Source: Streptococcus sanguinis
GTDB lineage: Bacteria; Bacillota; Bacilli; Lactobacillales; Streptococcaceae
Assembly (NCBI RefSeq): GCF_003943735.1
Contig: NZ_RJMV01000002.1
Coordinates: 30,418 to 94,417 of the forward strand
Length of the DNA: 64,000 nucleotides
Direction of reading: 5' to 3'
Shown: positions 52,619-62,568 of the stretch, piece after piece
Numbering within the stretch: position 1 is the stretch's first letter
Layout of the letters: each line of letters starts with the position of its first letter
The notes under the pieces: model-generated
What the model was told of the DNA's origin: nothing
What the model saw: only the letters and a program-made list of their open reading frames with translations
Database searches by the model: none
Position numbers and translations under genes: made by a program

Positions 52619-54307
52619 TTACATCTTTTCTGGGGCTTCTACTCCCAGCAAACGCAGAGCTTCTTTGAGGACAACAGCTGTTGAGTAGCTGAGAGCCAGA
52701 CGGCTGTCGCGCTCAGGGCTTTCGTCCAGAATCCGTGTGTGTGCATAGTATTTGTTAAAGGCTTGAGCTAAGCTGATAGCGTATTTGGCAATCAGAGATG
52801 GCTCATAGTTATCAGCAGCACGCTTGACAACGCGACCGAAATCTTGGAGCAGCTTGATAATTTCCCAGCTTTCTGGATCGTTCAAGCTGTATGTAGCCTC
52901 TGCATCTGGCTGGAAGTTCGCCTTGCGCAGGATAGACTGGATACGAGCATAGGCATACTGGATGTAAGGGCCTGTTTCTCCCTCGAAGGAAACCATGGCT
53001 TCCAAATCAAAGTCGTAACCATTGCGACGGTCGGTTTTGAGGTCGTAGAACTTAACTGCTCCTACCCCAACTGCACGAGCAACAGCTTCCTTGTTTTCCA
53101 AATCTGGGTTTTTAGCTTCAATCTGGCTCTTAGCCCGGCTGATAGCTTCCAGCAGAGTTGGTTCGAGAAGGATGATATTTCCTTTACGTGTAGACAGCTT
53201 TTGACGGTTTTTAGTCACCAGTCCGAAGTCAACGTGAATCATGTCATCGCTCCAGTCAAAGCCCATCTTTTTCAGAACGGCCTTGAGTTGTCTGAAGTGG
53301 TTGGCCTGCTCTTGACCTACAACATAGACATTTTTGACAAAGTTGTAAGTGCGAGCTCGGTAGATGGCTGTTGCAATATCACGTGTGATGTAGAGGGTAG
53401 CACCGTCTGATTTTTTAATCATAGCAGGCGGAAGGTTAAAGTCTTCCAAGTCTACAATGCTAGCTCCTTTTGATTCCTGTAAAAGACCTTTTTCTTCGAG
53501 GATTTGAATCCCTTCGTCCATCTTGTCATTGTAGAAGGCTTCACCATTTAGACTGTCAAATTCGACACCTAGGAGTTCGTAGATACGGTTGAATTCTGTC
53601 AGACTTTCGTCGCGGAACCATTGCCAGAGCTCAGTTGCTTCTGGGTCGCCATCTTCCAGCTTCTTGAACCAAAGGCGGCCTTCTTCATCCAGAGATGGGT
53701 CGTTTTCAATCTCGGCATTGATACGCACATAGAGTTTGAGGAGCTCGTCGATAGGGTTGGCTTCAACAGCTTCCTGGCTTCCCCACTTCTTATAAGCTAC
53801 CATCAGGAGGCCAAACTGTTTGCCCCAGTCTCCCAAGTGGTTGATTTTGATGGTGTTGTAGCCTATTTTACGGAAGATGTTGGAAAGAGCGTCACCGATA
53901 ACAGTAGAACGCAAGTGGCCGACTGAGAAAGGCTTGGCAATGTTTGGACTGGACAGGTCGATGGTGATATTCTGATTATTTCCTTCGTTTTGCTGGCCAT
54001 AGTCAGCTCCGTCTTTGATGACTTCTTTGATGACTTGGCCAGAAATTTCAGACTTACTGAGGAAAAAGTTGACATAAGGACCAGTCGCAACGACTTTATC
54101 AAAATGCGCTGTGTCAATCTTTTCAGCGATGTCAGCAGCGATGATTTGAGGAGCTTTGCGCTCAGTCTTTGCCAGAGAAAAGGCTGGGAAGGCGATATCG
54201 CCAAGTTCAGAGCTCTTTGGCTGCTCCAATAAATTTAAAATAGCGTCTTGATCAAGGCTGTCAATAACCTTGGCCAATTCGCCGGCAATCAACTGTTTGT
54301 TATCCAT
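52619..54307 (-). CDS. argS: Arginyl-tRNA synthetase
   Basis: This 562-residue class Ic synthetase has the HIGH-type motif [12 protein letters not shown], the KMSKS-like [11 protein letters not shown], an N-terminal Add1 domain (about 1-80) and a C-terminal DALR anticodon-binding domain ending [16 protein letters not shown] precedes the ATG. It is divergent from argR. Confidence 0.97.
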   Translation of the reverse strand: MDNKQLIAGELAKVIDSLDQDAILNLLEQPKSSELGDIAFPAFSLAKTERKAPQIIAADIAEKIDTAHFDKVVATGPYVNFFLSKSEISGQVIKEVIKDGADYGQQNEGNNQNITIDLSSPNIAKPFSVGHLRSTVIGDALSNIFRKIGYNTIKINHLGDWGKQFGLLMVAYKKWGSQEAVEANPIDELLKLYVRINAEIENDPSLDEEGRLWFKKLEDGDPEATELWQWFRDESLTEFNRIYELLGVEFDSLNGEAFYNDKMDEGIQILEEKGLLQESKGASIVDLEDFNLPPAMIKKSDGATLYITRDIATAIYRARTYNFVKNVYVVGQEQANHFRQLKAVLKKMGFDWSDDMIHVDFGLVTKNRQKLSTRKGNIILLEPTLLEAISRAKSQIEAKNPDLENKEAVARAVGVGAVKFYDLKTDRRNGYDFDLEAMVSFEGETGPYIQYAYARIQSILRKANFQPDAEATYSLNDPESWEIIKLLQDFGRVVKRAADNYEPSLIAKYAISLAQAFNKYYAHTRILDESPERDSRLALSYSTAVVLKEALRLLGVEAPEKM

Positions 54308-54406
54308 ATTTGCTCCTTTGTGTCTTTTGTTATTATTTTATCACATTTTTCAAGGAATCTTCAATTTTTTTGGGAATAATTTTTGGGCTAATAGGAATTT
54401 TTCTGA

Positions 54407-54412
54407 TATAAT
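54407..54412 (+). promoter_or_regulatory. Extended -10 of argR with a leader of about 190 nt
   Basis: TGATATAAT (54404-54412) is the best forward promoter in the 300-bp argS-argR gap. It leaves a long leader with no strong ORF. ATGAATGC and ATATTCAAT near 54570-54595 resemble ARG-box halves, weakly. The reverse-strand argS promoter may be TTGAAG, 18 bp, TAAAAT. Confidence 0.45.
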
Positions 54413-54607
54413 AAGAGGGATAAGAACCTGTATTTATAGATGAGTTTTCCATCTAAATGCTTCCTTCCCTGACACTCTTGGTTAAAGTTTTTTGTTTATT
54501 CTCAGTATTCCTGCAAATCTTTGCCTAGATTGATGGAGAAGCAGTCTTTCATCGGATGGAGTATTCTTCATGAATGCAGCTTCTAAATATTCAATAATGA
54601 GGTAAAA

Positions 54608-55045
54608 ATGAGAAAGAATGACCGTCATCAGTTAGTCAAAACGATGATTAAGGAGGAAAAGCTAGGAACGCAAAAGGAGATTCAGGATCGTCTGGAAGCG
54701 CAAGGGATTTATGTAACACAGACTACCCTGTCGCGTGACCTCCGTGAAATCGGCCTGACTAAAGTTAAGAAGAAGGGGCTGACTTATTATGTTTTGGCGC
54801 ATGAGACCGAAGAGATTGATTTTATAGAGTTTTTAGCCAAGCATGTGGAGAGTGTAGCCAGGGCAGAGTTTAGTCTGGTTCTTCGTACAGGCCTGGGAGA
54901 GGCAACAGTGCTGGCCAATGTCGTGGATAGCTCATTCGATAGCCGCATTCTGGGAACCGTTGCGGGTGCTAATACTCTTTTAGTGGTTTGCCGGGATCAG
55001 GCAGCTGCTCAGGAGATTGAGGAGCAAATACAGGAAGTGATGTAG
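54608..55045 (+). CDS. argR: ArgR-family regulator lacking the arginine-binding aspartates
   Basis: The 145-residue protein has the ArgR winged helix (about 1-70, with QTTLSRDLREIGL) and the oligomerisation domain. The effector motif, usually GT[IV]AGDDT, reads GTVAGANT at 116-123, so both aspartates that contact arginine are replaced by Ala121 and Asn122. Lactococcal ArgR shows a similar loss and acts together with an AhrC partner, so this may be the non-sensing half of a pair (inference). It precedes mutS, as in other streptococci. Confidence 0.9.
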   Translation: MRKNDRHQLVKTMIKEEKLGTQKEIQDRLEAQGIYVTQTTLSRDLREIGLTKVKKKGLTYYVLAHETEEIDFIEFLAKHVESVARAEFSLVLRTGLGEATVLANVVDSSFDSRILGTVAGANTLLVVCRDQAAAQEIEEQIQEVM

Positions 55046-55120
55046 GGTCACATTTTTCAGGAAAAATGGAGAGGTTTGAGACGGGAGTCCTGACCTCGTT
55101 TGTTTTTAGAAAGGATAGAG

Positions 55121-57670
55121 ATGGCAGTAGAAAAGTTATCGCCAGGCATGCAGCAGTATTTGGATATCAAAAAGGACTATCCAGATGCTTTCTTGCTCTT
55201 TCGGATGGGAGATTTCTATGAGTTATTTTATGATGATGCGGTCAATGCCGCGCAGATTTTAGAGATTTCTCTCACCAGCCGCAATAAAAATGCTGAAAAT
55301 CCCATTCCCATGGCCGGAGTTCCCTATCATTCGGCTCAGCAGTATATTGATGTTTTGGTCGAATCAGGCTATAAGGTGGCGATTGCGGAGCAGATGGAAG
55401 ACCCTAAAGAAGCCAAGGGGGTTGTTAAGCGGGAGGTCGTGCAGGTTATCACGCCGGGGACAGTGGTGGACTCCAGTAAGCCGGACTCTGCTAATAACTT
55501 TCTGGTGGCTCTGGATTACTCAGACGGCCTCTATGGTCTGGCTTATATGGACTTGGTGACCGGTGAGTTTCAGGTGACCAGTTTAGAGGACTTTGCCTTG
55601 GTCTGCGGGGAAATCCGCAATTTGAAGGCTAGGGAAGTGGTGTTGGGCTATGCCTTGCCAGAAGCTGAGGAGCAGGTCTTGGCTGGACAGATGAACCTCT
55701 TACTGTCCTATGTACAGACGGCCTTGGACGATGTCCAGCTGCTGGGCGAGGAGCTGTCTCCTATGGAACATCAGGCGGCGGGGAAACTGCTGGAGTATGT
55801 GCACCGGACCCAGATGAGAGAGCTCAGCCATTTGAAGAAGGCTCAGCATTATGAAATCAAGGACTTTCTGCAAATGGACTATGCCACCAAGGCGAGTCTG
55901 GATTTGACGGAAAATGCTCGCTCAGGCAAGAAGCACGGCAGTCTTTATTGGCTAATGGACGAGACCAAGACAGCCATGGGCGGTCGCATGCTGCGCTCTT
56001 GGATTCAGCGTCCGCTGATTGATGAAGCGCGAATCATCCAGCGGCAGAATGTCGTCGAGGTTTTTCTGGAACATTTCTTTGAGCGGAGTGATTTGACGGA
56101 GAGCCTCAAGGGAGTCTATGATATCGAGCGGCTGGCTAGTCGAGTGTCTTTTGGCAAGACCAATCCCAAGGATCTGCTGCAGCTGGCAGCTACATTGGGC
56201 AATGTGCCTCAGATTAAGGCTATCCTGCAAGGAATTGGCAGTCCGCATCTAGCTCGTTTGATTGAGGGATTGGATCCTATTCCAGAGTTGGCGGGCTTGA
56301 TTAGCTCAGCTATTTCGCCGGATGCACCTCATATCATCACCGAGGGCAATATCATTCGGACCGGTTTTGATGAGACCTTGGATCAGTATCGGCTTGTGCT
56401 GAGGGATGGGACCGGATGGATTGCGGAGCTGGAAGTCAAAGAACGTGCCAACAGCGGCATCAGCAATCTGAAGATTGATTACAACAAAAAAGATGGTTAC
56501 TATTTCCATGTGACCAATTCCCAGCTGTCTCATGTTCCCAGTCATTTCTTCCGCAAGGCGACCCTGAAAAATTCGGAGCGTTTTGGAACGGAGGAGTTGG
56601 CCCGGATTGAGGGAGAGATGTTGGAGGCGCGTGAAAAATCTGCTAATTTGGAATACGAGATTTTCATGCGGATTCGCGAGGAAGCTGGCAAATACATCCA
56701 GCGCTTGCAGGCCTTGGCACAAACGCTGGCAGCTGTAGATGTCCTGCAGAGCTTTGCTGCGGTAGCAGAGCAACTACATTTGGTGCGCCCTGTCTTTACT
56801 GCAGAGCGCCGTCTGCAGATTGAAAAAGGTCGGCATGCTGTCGTGGAAAAGGTCATGGGAGCCCAAAGCTACATTCCAAATAATATTCTGCTGGACCAGG
56901 AAACGGACATCCAGCTGATTACTGGGCCTAATATGAGCGGGAAATCGACCTATATGCGCCAGCTGGCTATTATCGTCATTATGGCACAGATGGGCTCTTA
57001 TGTGCCTGCTCAGTCTGCCAGTCTGCCGCTATTCGATGCGATTTTCACTCGTATCGGTGCGGCGGATGATTTGGTGTCCGGCCAGTCCACTTTTATGGTG
57101 GAGATGATGGAGGCCAATCGAGCCATTCGGCAGGCTAGCGAGCGTTCGCTCATTCTCTTTGATGAGCTGGGGCGTGGAACGGCGACTTATGATGGGATGG
57201 CGCTGGCTCAGGCTATTATCGAGCACATTCATCACTATACTGGGGCCAAAACCCTCTTTGCCACCCACTATCACGAGCTGACAGCCTTAGAGGATAGTTT
57301 GGAGCATTTGGAAAATGTCCATGTGGCAACCTTGGAAAAGGACGGGCAGGTGACTTTCCTGCATAAGATTGAGCCAGGTCCGGCTGACAAGTCTTACGGA
57401 ATCCATGTGGCGAAAATTGCCGGACTTCCTGAGAAATTGCTGGAACGAGCGGATAGCATTTTGAGTCATTTGGAGAGTCAGGATACAGGACTAGACTCAG
57501 AGCTTCCTGCTGCATCCAGACCGAAGCAGTCACAAGTGGCGGAGCAGATGTCTCTTTTTGCAGAAGGGACGGAAAATCCGGTTCTAACCGAACTCCGAGA
57601 CTTGGATATCTACAATATGACTCCCCTGGAAGTCATGGCAGCAGTGGCCGAGCTCAAGAAAAAGCTGTAA
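55121..57670 (+). CDS. mutS: DNA mismatch repair protein MutS (HexA)
   Basis: This 849-residue mismatch sensor has the Phe-x-Glu wedge in [13 protein letters not shown] (about 32-44), Walker [10 protein letters not shown] (about 605-613), [15 protein letters not shown] and a C-terminal tail with the HtH and beta-clamp region. ATG 55121 follows AAAGGATAGAG; the longer frame adds residues without homology. With mutL 1.1 kb on it forms the pneumococcal Hex-type system. Confidence 0.96.
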   Translation: MAVEKLSPGMQQYLDIKKDYPDAFLLFRMGDFYELFYDDAVNAAQILEISLTSRNKNAENPIPMAGVPYHSAQQYIDVLVESGYKVAIAEQMEDPKEAKGVVKREVVQVITPGTVVDSSKPDSANNFLVALDYSDGLYGLAYMDLVTGEFQVTSLEDFALVCGEIRNLKAREVVLGYALPEAEEQVLAGQMNLLLSYVQTALDDVQLLGEELSPMEHQAAGKLLEYVHRTQMRELSHLKKAQHYEIKDFLQMDYATKASLDLTENARSGKKHGSLYWLMDETKTAMGGRMLRSWIQRPLIDEARIIQRQNVVEVFLEHFFERSDLTESLKGVYDIERLASRVSFGKTNPKDLLQLAATLGNVPQIKAILQGIGSPHLARLIEGLDPIPELAGLISSAISPDAPHIITEGNIIRTGFDETLDQYRLVLRDGTGWIAELEVKERANSGISNLKIDYNKKDGYYFHVTNSQLSHVPSHFFRKATLKNSERFGTEELARIEGEMLEAREKSANLEYEIFMRIREEAGKYIQRLQALAQTLAAVDVLQSFAAVAEQLHLVRPVFTAERRLQIEKGRHAVVEKVMGAQSYIPNNILLDQETDIQLITGPNMSGKSTYMRQLAIIVIMAQMGSYVPAQSASLPLFDAIFTRIGAADDLVSGQSTFMVEMMEANRAIRQASERSLILFDELGRGTATYDGMALAQAIIEHIHHYTGAKTLFATHYHELTALEDSLEHLENVHVATLEKDGQVTFLHKIEPGPADKSYGIHVAKIAGLPEKLLERADSILSHLESQDTGLDSELPAASRPKQSQVAEQMSLFAEGTENPVLTELRDLDIYNMTPLEVMAAVAELKKKL

Positions 57671-57674
57671 AAAC

Positions 57675-57714
57675 AAAGAACAGACTTGTTAATGCCTCAA
57701 GTCTGTTCTTTTTA
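57675..57714. terminator. Bidirectional terminator after mutS
   Basis: AAAGAACAGACTTG pairs with CAAGTCTGTTCTTT around a short loop, with T runs on both strands, separating mutS from the reverse DUF3021/LytTR pair. Confidence 0.9.
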
Positions 57715-57718
57715 TTTC

Positions 57719-58189
57719 TCACGATTTGCTAGACAAGCCGCTATTGATCTTTTGAATGTTGCGGTAGGTGTGGTAGTAGATAGCGCCTGAAATGATTAGA
57801 TAGATAAGGGTGAATTCCCCGACGGCAGTCAGTGTCAGGCTGAGTATTTTTTCTCTTGGAAAAAATCCAGCTAGATTAGCCAAAAGTGCAAAGGTCAGAA
57901 TCATCACGCCAAAGTGGCTAACGACGGAGCGCAGGATGCTCCAGTCTCTTTGGAAGAAGCTTCCACTCCATCTGAAAATAGCTCCCATGATAAACCAGAT
58001 AAGCATGCAGTAGAGCATGATAAGGGAAACATGGACATGCTGGCTCAAAAAGAAGTGGCCGATAGGAGAGCGAGGATGAAGCGGTAGATAAACTGGATTG
58101 TAAAAATAAGAAACAATCATGGAGAAGAAGAGACCAATGAAAATCCCTCCAATCCCTCCGAAAAAGAGTTCTTTAAGACGAGTTTTCAT
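57719..58189 (-). CDS. DUF3021 membrane protein, partner of a LytTR regulator
   Basis: The 156-residue protein has four membrane helices (about 8-28, 52-74, 88-108, 118-142) and matches the DUF3021 family. Its start overlaps the LytTR gene by 4 bp. In streptococcal LytTR regulatory systems such as HdrRM and BrsRM, the membrane partner restrains the regulator; the same logic is likely here, although those partners are not identical to DUF3021. Confidence 0.85.
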   Translation of the reverse strand: MKTRLKELFFGGIGGIFIGLFFSMIVSYFYNPVYLPLHPRSPIGHFFLSQHVHVSLIMLYCMLIWFIMGAIFRWSGSFFQRDWSILRSVVSHFGVMILTFALLANLAGFFPREKILSLTLTAVGEFTLIYLIISGAIYYHTYRNIQKINSGLSSKS

Positions 58190-58626
58190 AATTGCAACCT
58201 TTCTTTGATAGATTTGAGATAACGGCGGGACGAGTAAGTCTGATCGCCGTTTTTCAGAAATATTTGAATCAGACCATTTGGAGTCAGCTTGAGGTGGCTG
58301 ATTTGCCGGTTGTTGATAATCTCCGATTGAGAAATCTGCAGGAAATAGTCCGGTAGGACCTGCAGCAATTGATAAAGAGCTTGTTGAGCTCGATAGCTTT
58401 CTCTTGCTGTTCGGACTCGGACCTGACGATTTTCTGTATAGATTCGGTGGATTTCCTTAGCATCCAGCAGATAGATTTCGTCCTCTTTTTTGACATGAAT
58501 CTTGTCTTCTTTGCCTAGATGTTGAGCAAAGTGGACCAATTCCTGAATGCTTTCTGTCATGAGGCGAGCCTCAATGCTGACGGAGTCTTCGGTGACTTGA
58601 GAATCGATTCTTAGCTTAACTTTCAT
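58186..58626 (-). CDS. LytTR-type DNA-binding regulator without receiver domain
   Basis: The 146-residue protein is mostly a LytTR domain (about 45-146, with IYLLDAKEIHRIYTENRQVRV and FLQISQSEIINNRQISHL). No response-regulator receiver is present, so it belongs to the stand-alone type controlled by a membrane partner. GGAGGAAG precedes the ATG. Two 7-bp direct repeats 21 bp apart lie just above its own -35, so it likely activates itself. Confidence 0.88.
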   Translation of the reverse strand: MKVKLRIDSQVTEDSVSIEARLMTESIQELVHFAQHLGKEDKIHVKKEDEIYLLDAKEIHRIYTENRQVRVRTARESYRAQQALYQLLQVLPDYFLQISQSEIINNRQISHLKLTPNGLIQIFLKNGDQTYSSRRYLKSIKERLQL

Positions 58627-58646
58627 AACTTCCTCCTTTCACCTTT

Positions 58647-58710
58647 ATTAAACCGCAACTTGGCAGCGAAAACAAGCCCTTTTGTCTATGTGGCAGCTAT
58701 TTGTGTCTAT
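58647..58710 (-). promoter_or_regulatory. Promoter of the LytTR operon with two phased repeats
   Basis: On the reverse strand TTGTTT (58675-58670), 17 bp, TTTAAT (58652-58647). ATAGACA occurs at 58689-58683 and 58710-58704, exactly 21 bp apart, the nearer copy 7 bp above the -35. Direct repeats two helical turns apart just upstream of a weak -35 are typical of LytTR activation sites. A third GACA lies 13 bp further. Confidence 0.65.
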
Positions 58711-58773
58711 CTGGTTTGTCTTGTGAGCAGAGTGGTTGAGAAAAGGCTGTCTTCTGATAGAAAGAGCCCAATG

Positions 58774-58782
58774 TGTTATAAT
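58774..58782 (+). promoter_or_regulatory. Extended -10 promoter of mutL
   Basis: TGTTATAAT lies 28 bp before ATG 58811, with CGGAGAAA as ribosome binding site between. Confidence 0.6.
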
Positions 58783-58810
58783 AGATAGCAGAACAAATAC
58801 GGAGAAAATG

Positions 58811-60754
58811 ATGTCAAAAATTATCGAACTTCCAGAAATTCTAGCCAATCAGATTGCGGCCGGTGAAGTCATTGAGCGGCCTAGCAGCGTGGTCAAGGAG
58901 CTAGTGGAGAATTCAATTGATGCGGGTGCCAGTCAGATTACCATCGAAATCGAAGAAGCCGGACTCAAGAGCATTCAGGTGACGGATAATGGCGAGGGCA
59001 TAGACCACGAAGATGTTCCTCTGGCCCTTCGCCGCCATGCTACCAGTAAAATCAAGAAGCAGGCGGATCTCTTTCGGATTCGAACACTGGGTTTTCGTGG
59101 TGAGGCCATTCCTTCCATTGCTTCTGTCTCGCGTTTTACCATTGAAACAGCAACGGAAGCCGGCCAGCACGGGACTCAGCTGGTTGCCCAAGGTGGTGAG
59201 ATTGAAGAGCATGTGCCTACTAGTAGTCCAGTGGGAACGAAAATCAAGATAGAAGATCTTTTCTTTAACACCCCAGCTCGGCTCAAGTATATGAAGAGCC
59301 AGCAGGCTGAGCTGTCCCATATCGTTGATGTGATTAATCGGCTCAGTCTGGCCCATCCGGAAGTGGCTTTCACCCTTATCAGCGACGGCCGCGAACTGAC
59401 ACGAACTGCCGGCAGTGGCAATCTACGTCAGGCTATTGCGGGAATCTATGGTCTGGCAACAGCTAAGAAAATGGTGGAAATCTCTGCTTCAGATCTGGAC
59501 TTTGAGGTGAGCGGCTATGTCAGCTTGCCTGAGCTAACTCGCGCCAATCGGAATTATATTACGATTCTCATCAACGGCCGCTATATTAAGAATTTCCTGC
59601 TCAATCGTGCTATTTTGGATGGCTACGGCAGCAAGCTGATGGTAGGACGTTTTCCACTCGCGGTCATCAATATTCAGATTGACCCCTATCTGGCCGATGT
59701 CAATGTCCATCCGACCAAGCAAGAGGTGAGGATTTCTAAAGAGCGGGAACTCATGGCCTTGATTTCGCAAGCTATTGCGACCAGTCTCAAGGAGCAAGAC
59801 CTTATCCCGGATGCTTTGGAAAATCTAGCCAAATCAACTGTTAAACGTGCGACTAAGCCCGAACAGACCAGTCTTCCCCTTAAAGAAAATCGCCTCTACT
59901 ACGATAAGGAGCAGAATGACTTCTTCCTCAAGCCGCAGGTGGCCGAGCAACAACTATCCTTTGAAGAATCAGCGGAGCCTATTCATGAAGCGACCGATGA
60001 AAAAGCAGAGTCGCAACCGACTTCAGTCAAATTTGCAGAGAGAAAGCTGGCCAGCTATGACCAACTAGACCATCCAGAGCTAGATCAAGCCAGTCTGGAG
60101 CGGGCTGTGGATAAGTTGGAACAGGAAGAGAAGTCAAGCTTCCCAGAGTTAGAATATTTCGGCCAGATGCATGGCACTTATCTATTTGCTCAGGGCAAGG
60201 GCGGTCTTTACATTATTGACCAGCATGCTGCTCAAGAGCGGGTCAAGTATGAGTATTATCGGGAGAAGATTGGGGATGTGGACAATAGCCAGCAGCAGCT
60301 CTTGGTGCCTTATATCTTTGAATTTCCAGCGGACGATATGCTGAGAATCAAGCAGCGGATGGAGCTGTTAGAAGACGCTGGCATCTTTTTAGAAGAGTAC
60401 GGAGCCAACCAGTTTATCCTCCGTGAGCATCCCATTTGGTTCAAGGAAGAGGAGATTGAGGCCGGCATCTATGAGATGTGTGATATGCTTCTCCTGACCA
60501 AGGAAGTTTCCATCAAGAAATATCGAGCAGAGCTAGCCATTATGATGAGCTGCAAACGCTCCATCAAGGCCAATCACAGTCTGGATGACTACTCTGCGCG
60601 TGACTTGCTCTTTCAGCTGTCCCAGTGTGACAATCCCTATAATTGCCCACACGGTCGGCCGGTCTTGGTCAACTTTACCAAGTCAGATATGGAAAAAATG
60701 TTCCGTCGCATTCAGGAAAATCATACTAGCCTGCGGGAGTTGGGGAAATACTAA
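58811..60754 (+). CDS. mutL: DNA mismatch repair protein MutL (HexB)
   Basis: This 647-residue GHKL ATPase shows motif [22 protein letters not shown] with the catalytic Glu, motif II DNGEGI and motif [20 protein letters not shown]. The linker (about 340-450) is acidic and variable. The C-terminal domain has [13 protein letters not shown] and [14 protein letters not shown]. The endonuclease DQHAxxER-type motif is present as in other Gram-positives. ATG 58811 fits the GGAG spacing better than ATG 58808. Confidence 0.96.
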   Translation: MSKIIELPEILANQIAAGEVIERPSSVVKELVENSIDAGASQITIEIEEAGLKSIQVTDNGEGIDHEDVPLALRRHATSKIKKQADLFRIRTLGFRGEAIPSIASVSRFTIETATEAGQHGTQLVAQGGEIEEHVPTSSPVGTKIKIEDLFFNTPARLKYMKSQQAELSHIVDVINRLSLAHPEVAFTLISDGRELTRTAGSGNLRQAIAGIYGLATAKKMVEISASDLDFEVSGYVSLPELTRANRNYITILINGRYIKNFLLNRAILDGYGSKLMVGRFPLAVINIQIDPYLADVNVHPTKQEVRISKERELMALISQAIATSLKEQDLIPDALENLAKSTVKRATKPEQTSLPLKENRLYYDKEQNDFFLKPQVAEQQLSFEESAEPIHEATDEKAESQPTSVKFAERKLASYDQLDHPELDQASLERAVDKLEQEEKSSFPELEYFGQMHGTYLFAQGKGGLYIIDQHAAQERVKYEYYREKIGDVDNSQQQLLVPYIFEFPADDMLRIKQRMELLEDAGIFLEEYGANQFILREHPIWFKEEEIEAGIYEMCDMLLLTKEVSIKKYRAELAIMMSCKRSIKANHSLDDYSARDLLFQLSQCDNPYNCPHGRPVLVNFTKSDMEKMFRRIQENHTSLRELGKY

Positions 60755-60768
60755 ACTTTATAGAAGAT

Positions 60769-60802
60769 AAAACAGCCCTAGTCATAGAACTAGAGCTGTT
60801 TT
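60769..60802. terminator. Bidirectional terminator between mutL and the RDD gene
   Basis: AAAACAGC pairs with GCTGTTTT and CTAG with CTAG inside. The reverse arm overlaps the last codons of the RDD-family gene. Confidence 0.8.
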
Positions 60803-61311
60803 TGATGTTTGAGCTGAACTTGTGTTCCAGCAAGCAAATCAGCTGGATGGCGTTTGTCCTTGCGAAGCAGTCCCATCATCAGAAAGATCAAGAAGAGAAT
60901 ACCTGCTGAAGTTGACAAGAAAATTGACAGGGCATCTGCTTGATAAGCACTACGAATAGCTCCCATATGTCCCAACTGCCAAGGGAAAAACTTGATAGCA
61001 GAGCGCAAAAGGCTGTGGGAAAGGCTCCTATGTTTGTAAACTAACTGTAAACCTGCCCAACGCTTGCCAAAACTGCCTTTTCTATAGTCTAGCCAAGCAA
61101 AGATGATAGTTAGAGGAAGAACGGAGGTAGAAAAAGCCAGAAGCTGGCTCTGGACTTCAGTGAATGCAGGAATGCCTCCTAGAACCAGATTGTAACAGCC
61201 CATAGCTAGTAAAAAAAGAGCAATGAGATAGAATGAGATGAAGAGCCAGTCTCCAAGCAGCTCTTTCAGACGAGTTTTGACAGGTATGGGATTGTCAGTT
61301 TTTAGTTTCAT
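60790..61311 (-). CDS. RDD-family membrane protein
   Basis: The 173-residue protein has three to four membrane helices and the RDD family pattern: R and D residues in [12 protein letters not shown] near the N-terminus, [14 protein letters not shown] after the second helix and a C-terminal [12 protein letters not shown]. Function of the family is mostly unknown; some are transport- or stress-related. I start it at ATG 61311, with AAGGTG upstream; it overlaps the XRE gene by 17 bp, so the two are cotranscribed. Confidence 0.82.
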   Translation of the reverse strand: MKLKTDNPIPVKTRLKELLGDWLFISFYLIALFLLAMGCYNLVLGGIPAFTEVQSQLLAFSTSVLPLTIIFAWLDYRKGSFGKRWAGLQLVYKHRSLSHSLLRSAIKFFPWQLGHMGAIRSAYQADALSIFLSTSAGILFLIFLMMGLLRKDKRHPADLLAGTQVQLKHQKQL

Positions 61312-61798
61312 CTTTAGCACCTTCTTTCTTAAAATCATCAAGGCCGATAACCTTGTCCAGATACTTTTTCTTAATCTTTAGCGCCTTGCTAATAGCTATT
61401 GCGGATGCGATTAAGAGGAAGAAGGCCAACCAGACTAGGGCAGTGAATGTTGCTGGAAAGCTAGAACCTGCAAAGAAGAGAAAGATAGCTAGGTCAGATA
61501 TAAAAATATACAGAACCTGCCAAAAGCCATAAGATTTCACTTCCTTGTAGTAGCGGTTCTTTTCGTCTTCTGAGAGGACGGGTTTTATTTCAGGCTTGTC
61601 ACTGTCTTCTAAAAGCAGATAATCTGTCGTCACTTGGAAAATCTTGCTCAGCTCTACAATTTTTTCCAGCTCTGGCAGTGCTTGGCCAGATTCCCACTTG
61701 GAAATGCTCTGGCGAGAGACATTGATTTGTTCAGCTAGTTTTTCTTGTGACCAGCCTTTTTCTTTTCTTAGTTCAAATAATTTATCAGCGAGTTTCAT
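61295..61798 (-). CDS. Membrane-bound XRE-family regulator
   Basis: The 167-residue protein has an N-terminal HTH_3 domain (about 4-60, [21 protein letters not shown]) and two membrane helices (about 90-108 and 112-132), then a charged C-terminal tail. A DNA-binding domain tethered to membrane helices suggests direct sensing of an envelope signal. It is coupled to the RDD gene. AAGGAGG precedes the ATG. Confidence 0.87.
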   Translation of the reverse strand: MKLADKLFELRKEKGWSQEKLAEQINVSRQSISKWESGQALPELEKIVELSKIFQVTTDYLLLEDSDKPEIKPVLSEDEKNRYYKEVKSYGFWQVLYIFISDLAIFLFFAGSSFPATFTALVWLAFFLLIASAIAISKALKIKKKYLDKVIGLDDFKKEGAKDETKN

Positions 61799-61853
61799 CG
61801 TGACAGCCTCCTTTTCTTTGCTAACTCTATCCTAACAGCTTTTAGTTATCTTG

Positions 61854-61882
61854 AGAATACAGCTTCCTGTACATTTTGTCAA
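61854..61882 (-). promoter_or_regulatory. Promoter of the XRE-RDD operon
   Basis: On the reverse strand TTGACA (61882-61877), 17 bp, TATTCT (61859-61854). It is divergent from ruvA. Confidence 0.75.
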
Positions 61883-61896
61883 CCGCTGGTTGCACT

Positions 61897-61919
61897 TCTG
61901 TTTGCAGTTTCCAAACAGA
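61897..61919. promoter_or_regulatory. 23-bp inverted repeat between the XRE gene and ruvA
   Basis: TCTGTTTG, 7 nt, CAAACAGA is perfect in both arms. It lies 15 bp above the XRE -35 and just upstream of the ruvA extended -10 (TGATATACT, 61925-61933). Its place suits an operator for the XRE regulator or for a DNA-damage repressor. Which, if any, is unknown. Confidence 0.55.
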
Positions 61920-61967
61920 AAATATGATATACTAGATAGGCAAAATGATACAAAAAGAAGGAAGATT

Positions 61968-62558
61968 ATGTACGAATATTTTAAAGGAATCATCAGTAAA
62001 ATAACAGCCAAGTACATTGTGTTGGAAGTCAACTCTATCGGCTATATTCTTCATGTAGCTAATCCTTATGCTTACTCAGGACATCTTCATCAGGAAGCAA
62101 AGGTCTATGTGCACCAGGTGGTGAGAGAAGATGCGGAGCTCCTGTACGGTTTTGCGACCGAGGAGGAGAAGCAACTCTTTCTCAGCTTGATTTCAGTCTC
62201 AGGTATCGGCCCAGTGTCTGCTCTGGCTATCATTGCGGCGGATGATAATGCTGGCTTAGTGCAAGCCATTGAGCAGAAAAACATCACCTACCTGACCAAG
62301 TTTCCTAAGATTGGCAAGAAGACAGCCCAGCAGATGGTGCTGGACTTGGAAGGAAAGGTAGTGGCGGCGGATGGTATGGCAGAAAGTAAGGCACCCGTCC
62401 AGACTGCGGATAATCAGGAGCTGGAGGAAGCCATGGAAGCTATGCTGGCTCTGGGCTACAAAGCTGCTGAACTCAAGAAAATCAAGAAATTCTTTGAAGG
62501 AACGACGGATACAGCAGAAAACTATATCAAGTCTGCTCTTAAGATGTTGGTGAAATAG
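61968..62558 (+). CDS. ruvA: Holliday junction DNA helicase subunit RuvA
   Basis: RuvA (196 residues) tetramers grip the Holliday junction for RuvB. The OB domain ([20 protein letters not shown]), the helix-hairpin-helix motifs ([13 protein letters not shown] and [17 protein letters not shown]) and the C-terminal RuvB-binding domain (from about 145) are complete. GAAGGAAG precedes ATG 61968; the longer frame is untranslated leader. It is followed by tag at a 10-bp distance, a DNA-repair operon. Confidence 0.96.
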   Translation: MYEYFKGIISKITAKYIVLEVNSIGYILHVANPYAYSGHLHQEAKVYVHQVVREDAELLYGFATEEEKQLFLSLISVSGIGPVSALAIIAADDNAGLVQAIEQKNITYLTKFPKIGKKTAQQMVLDLEGKVVAADGMAESKAPVQTADNQELEEAMEAMLALGYKAAELKKIKKFFEGTTDTAENYIKSALKMLVK

Positions 62559-62568
62559 GAGACCAAAT

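Noticed and set aside
54413..54607. A T-box or arginine riboswitch in the argR leader
   Set aside because: No T-box sequence, specifier stem or antiterminator/terminator pair could be found by eye.
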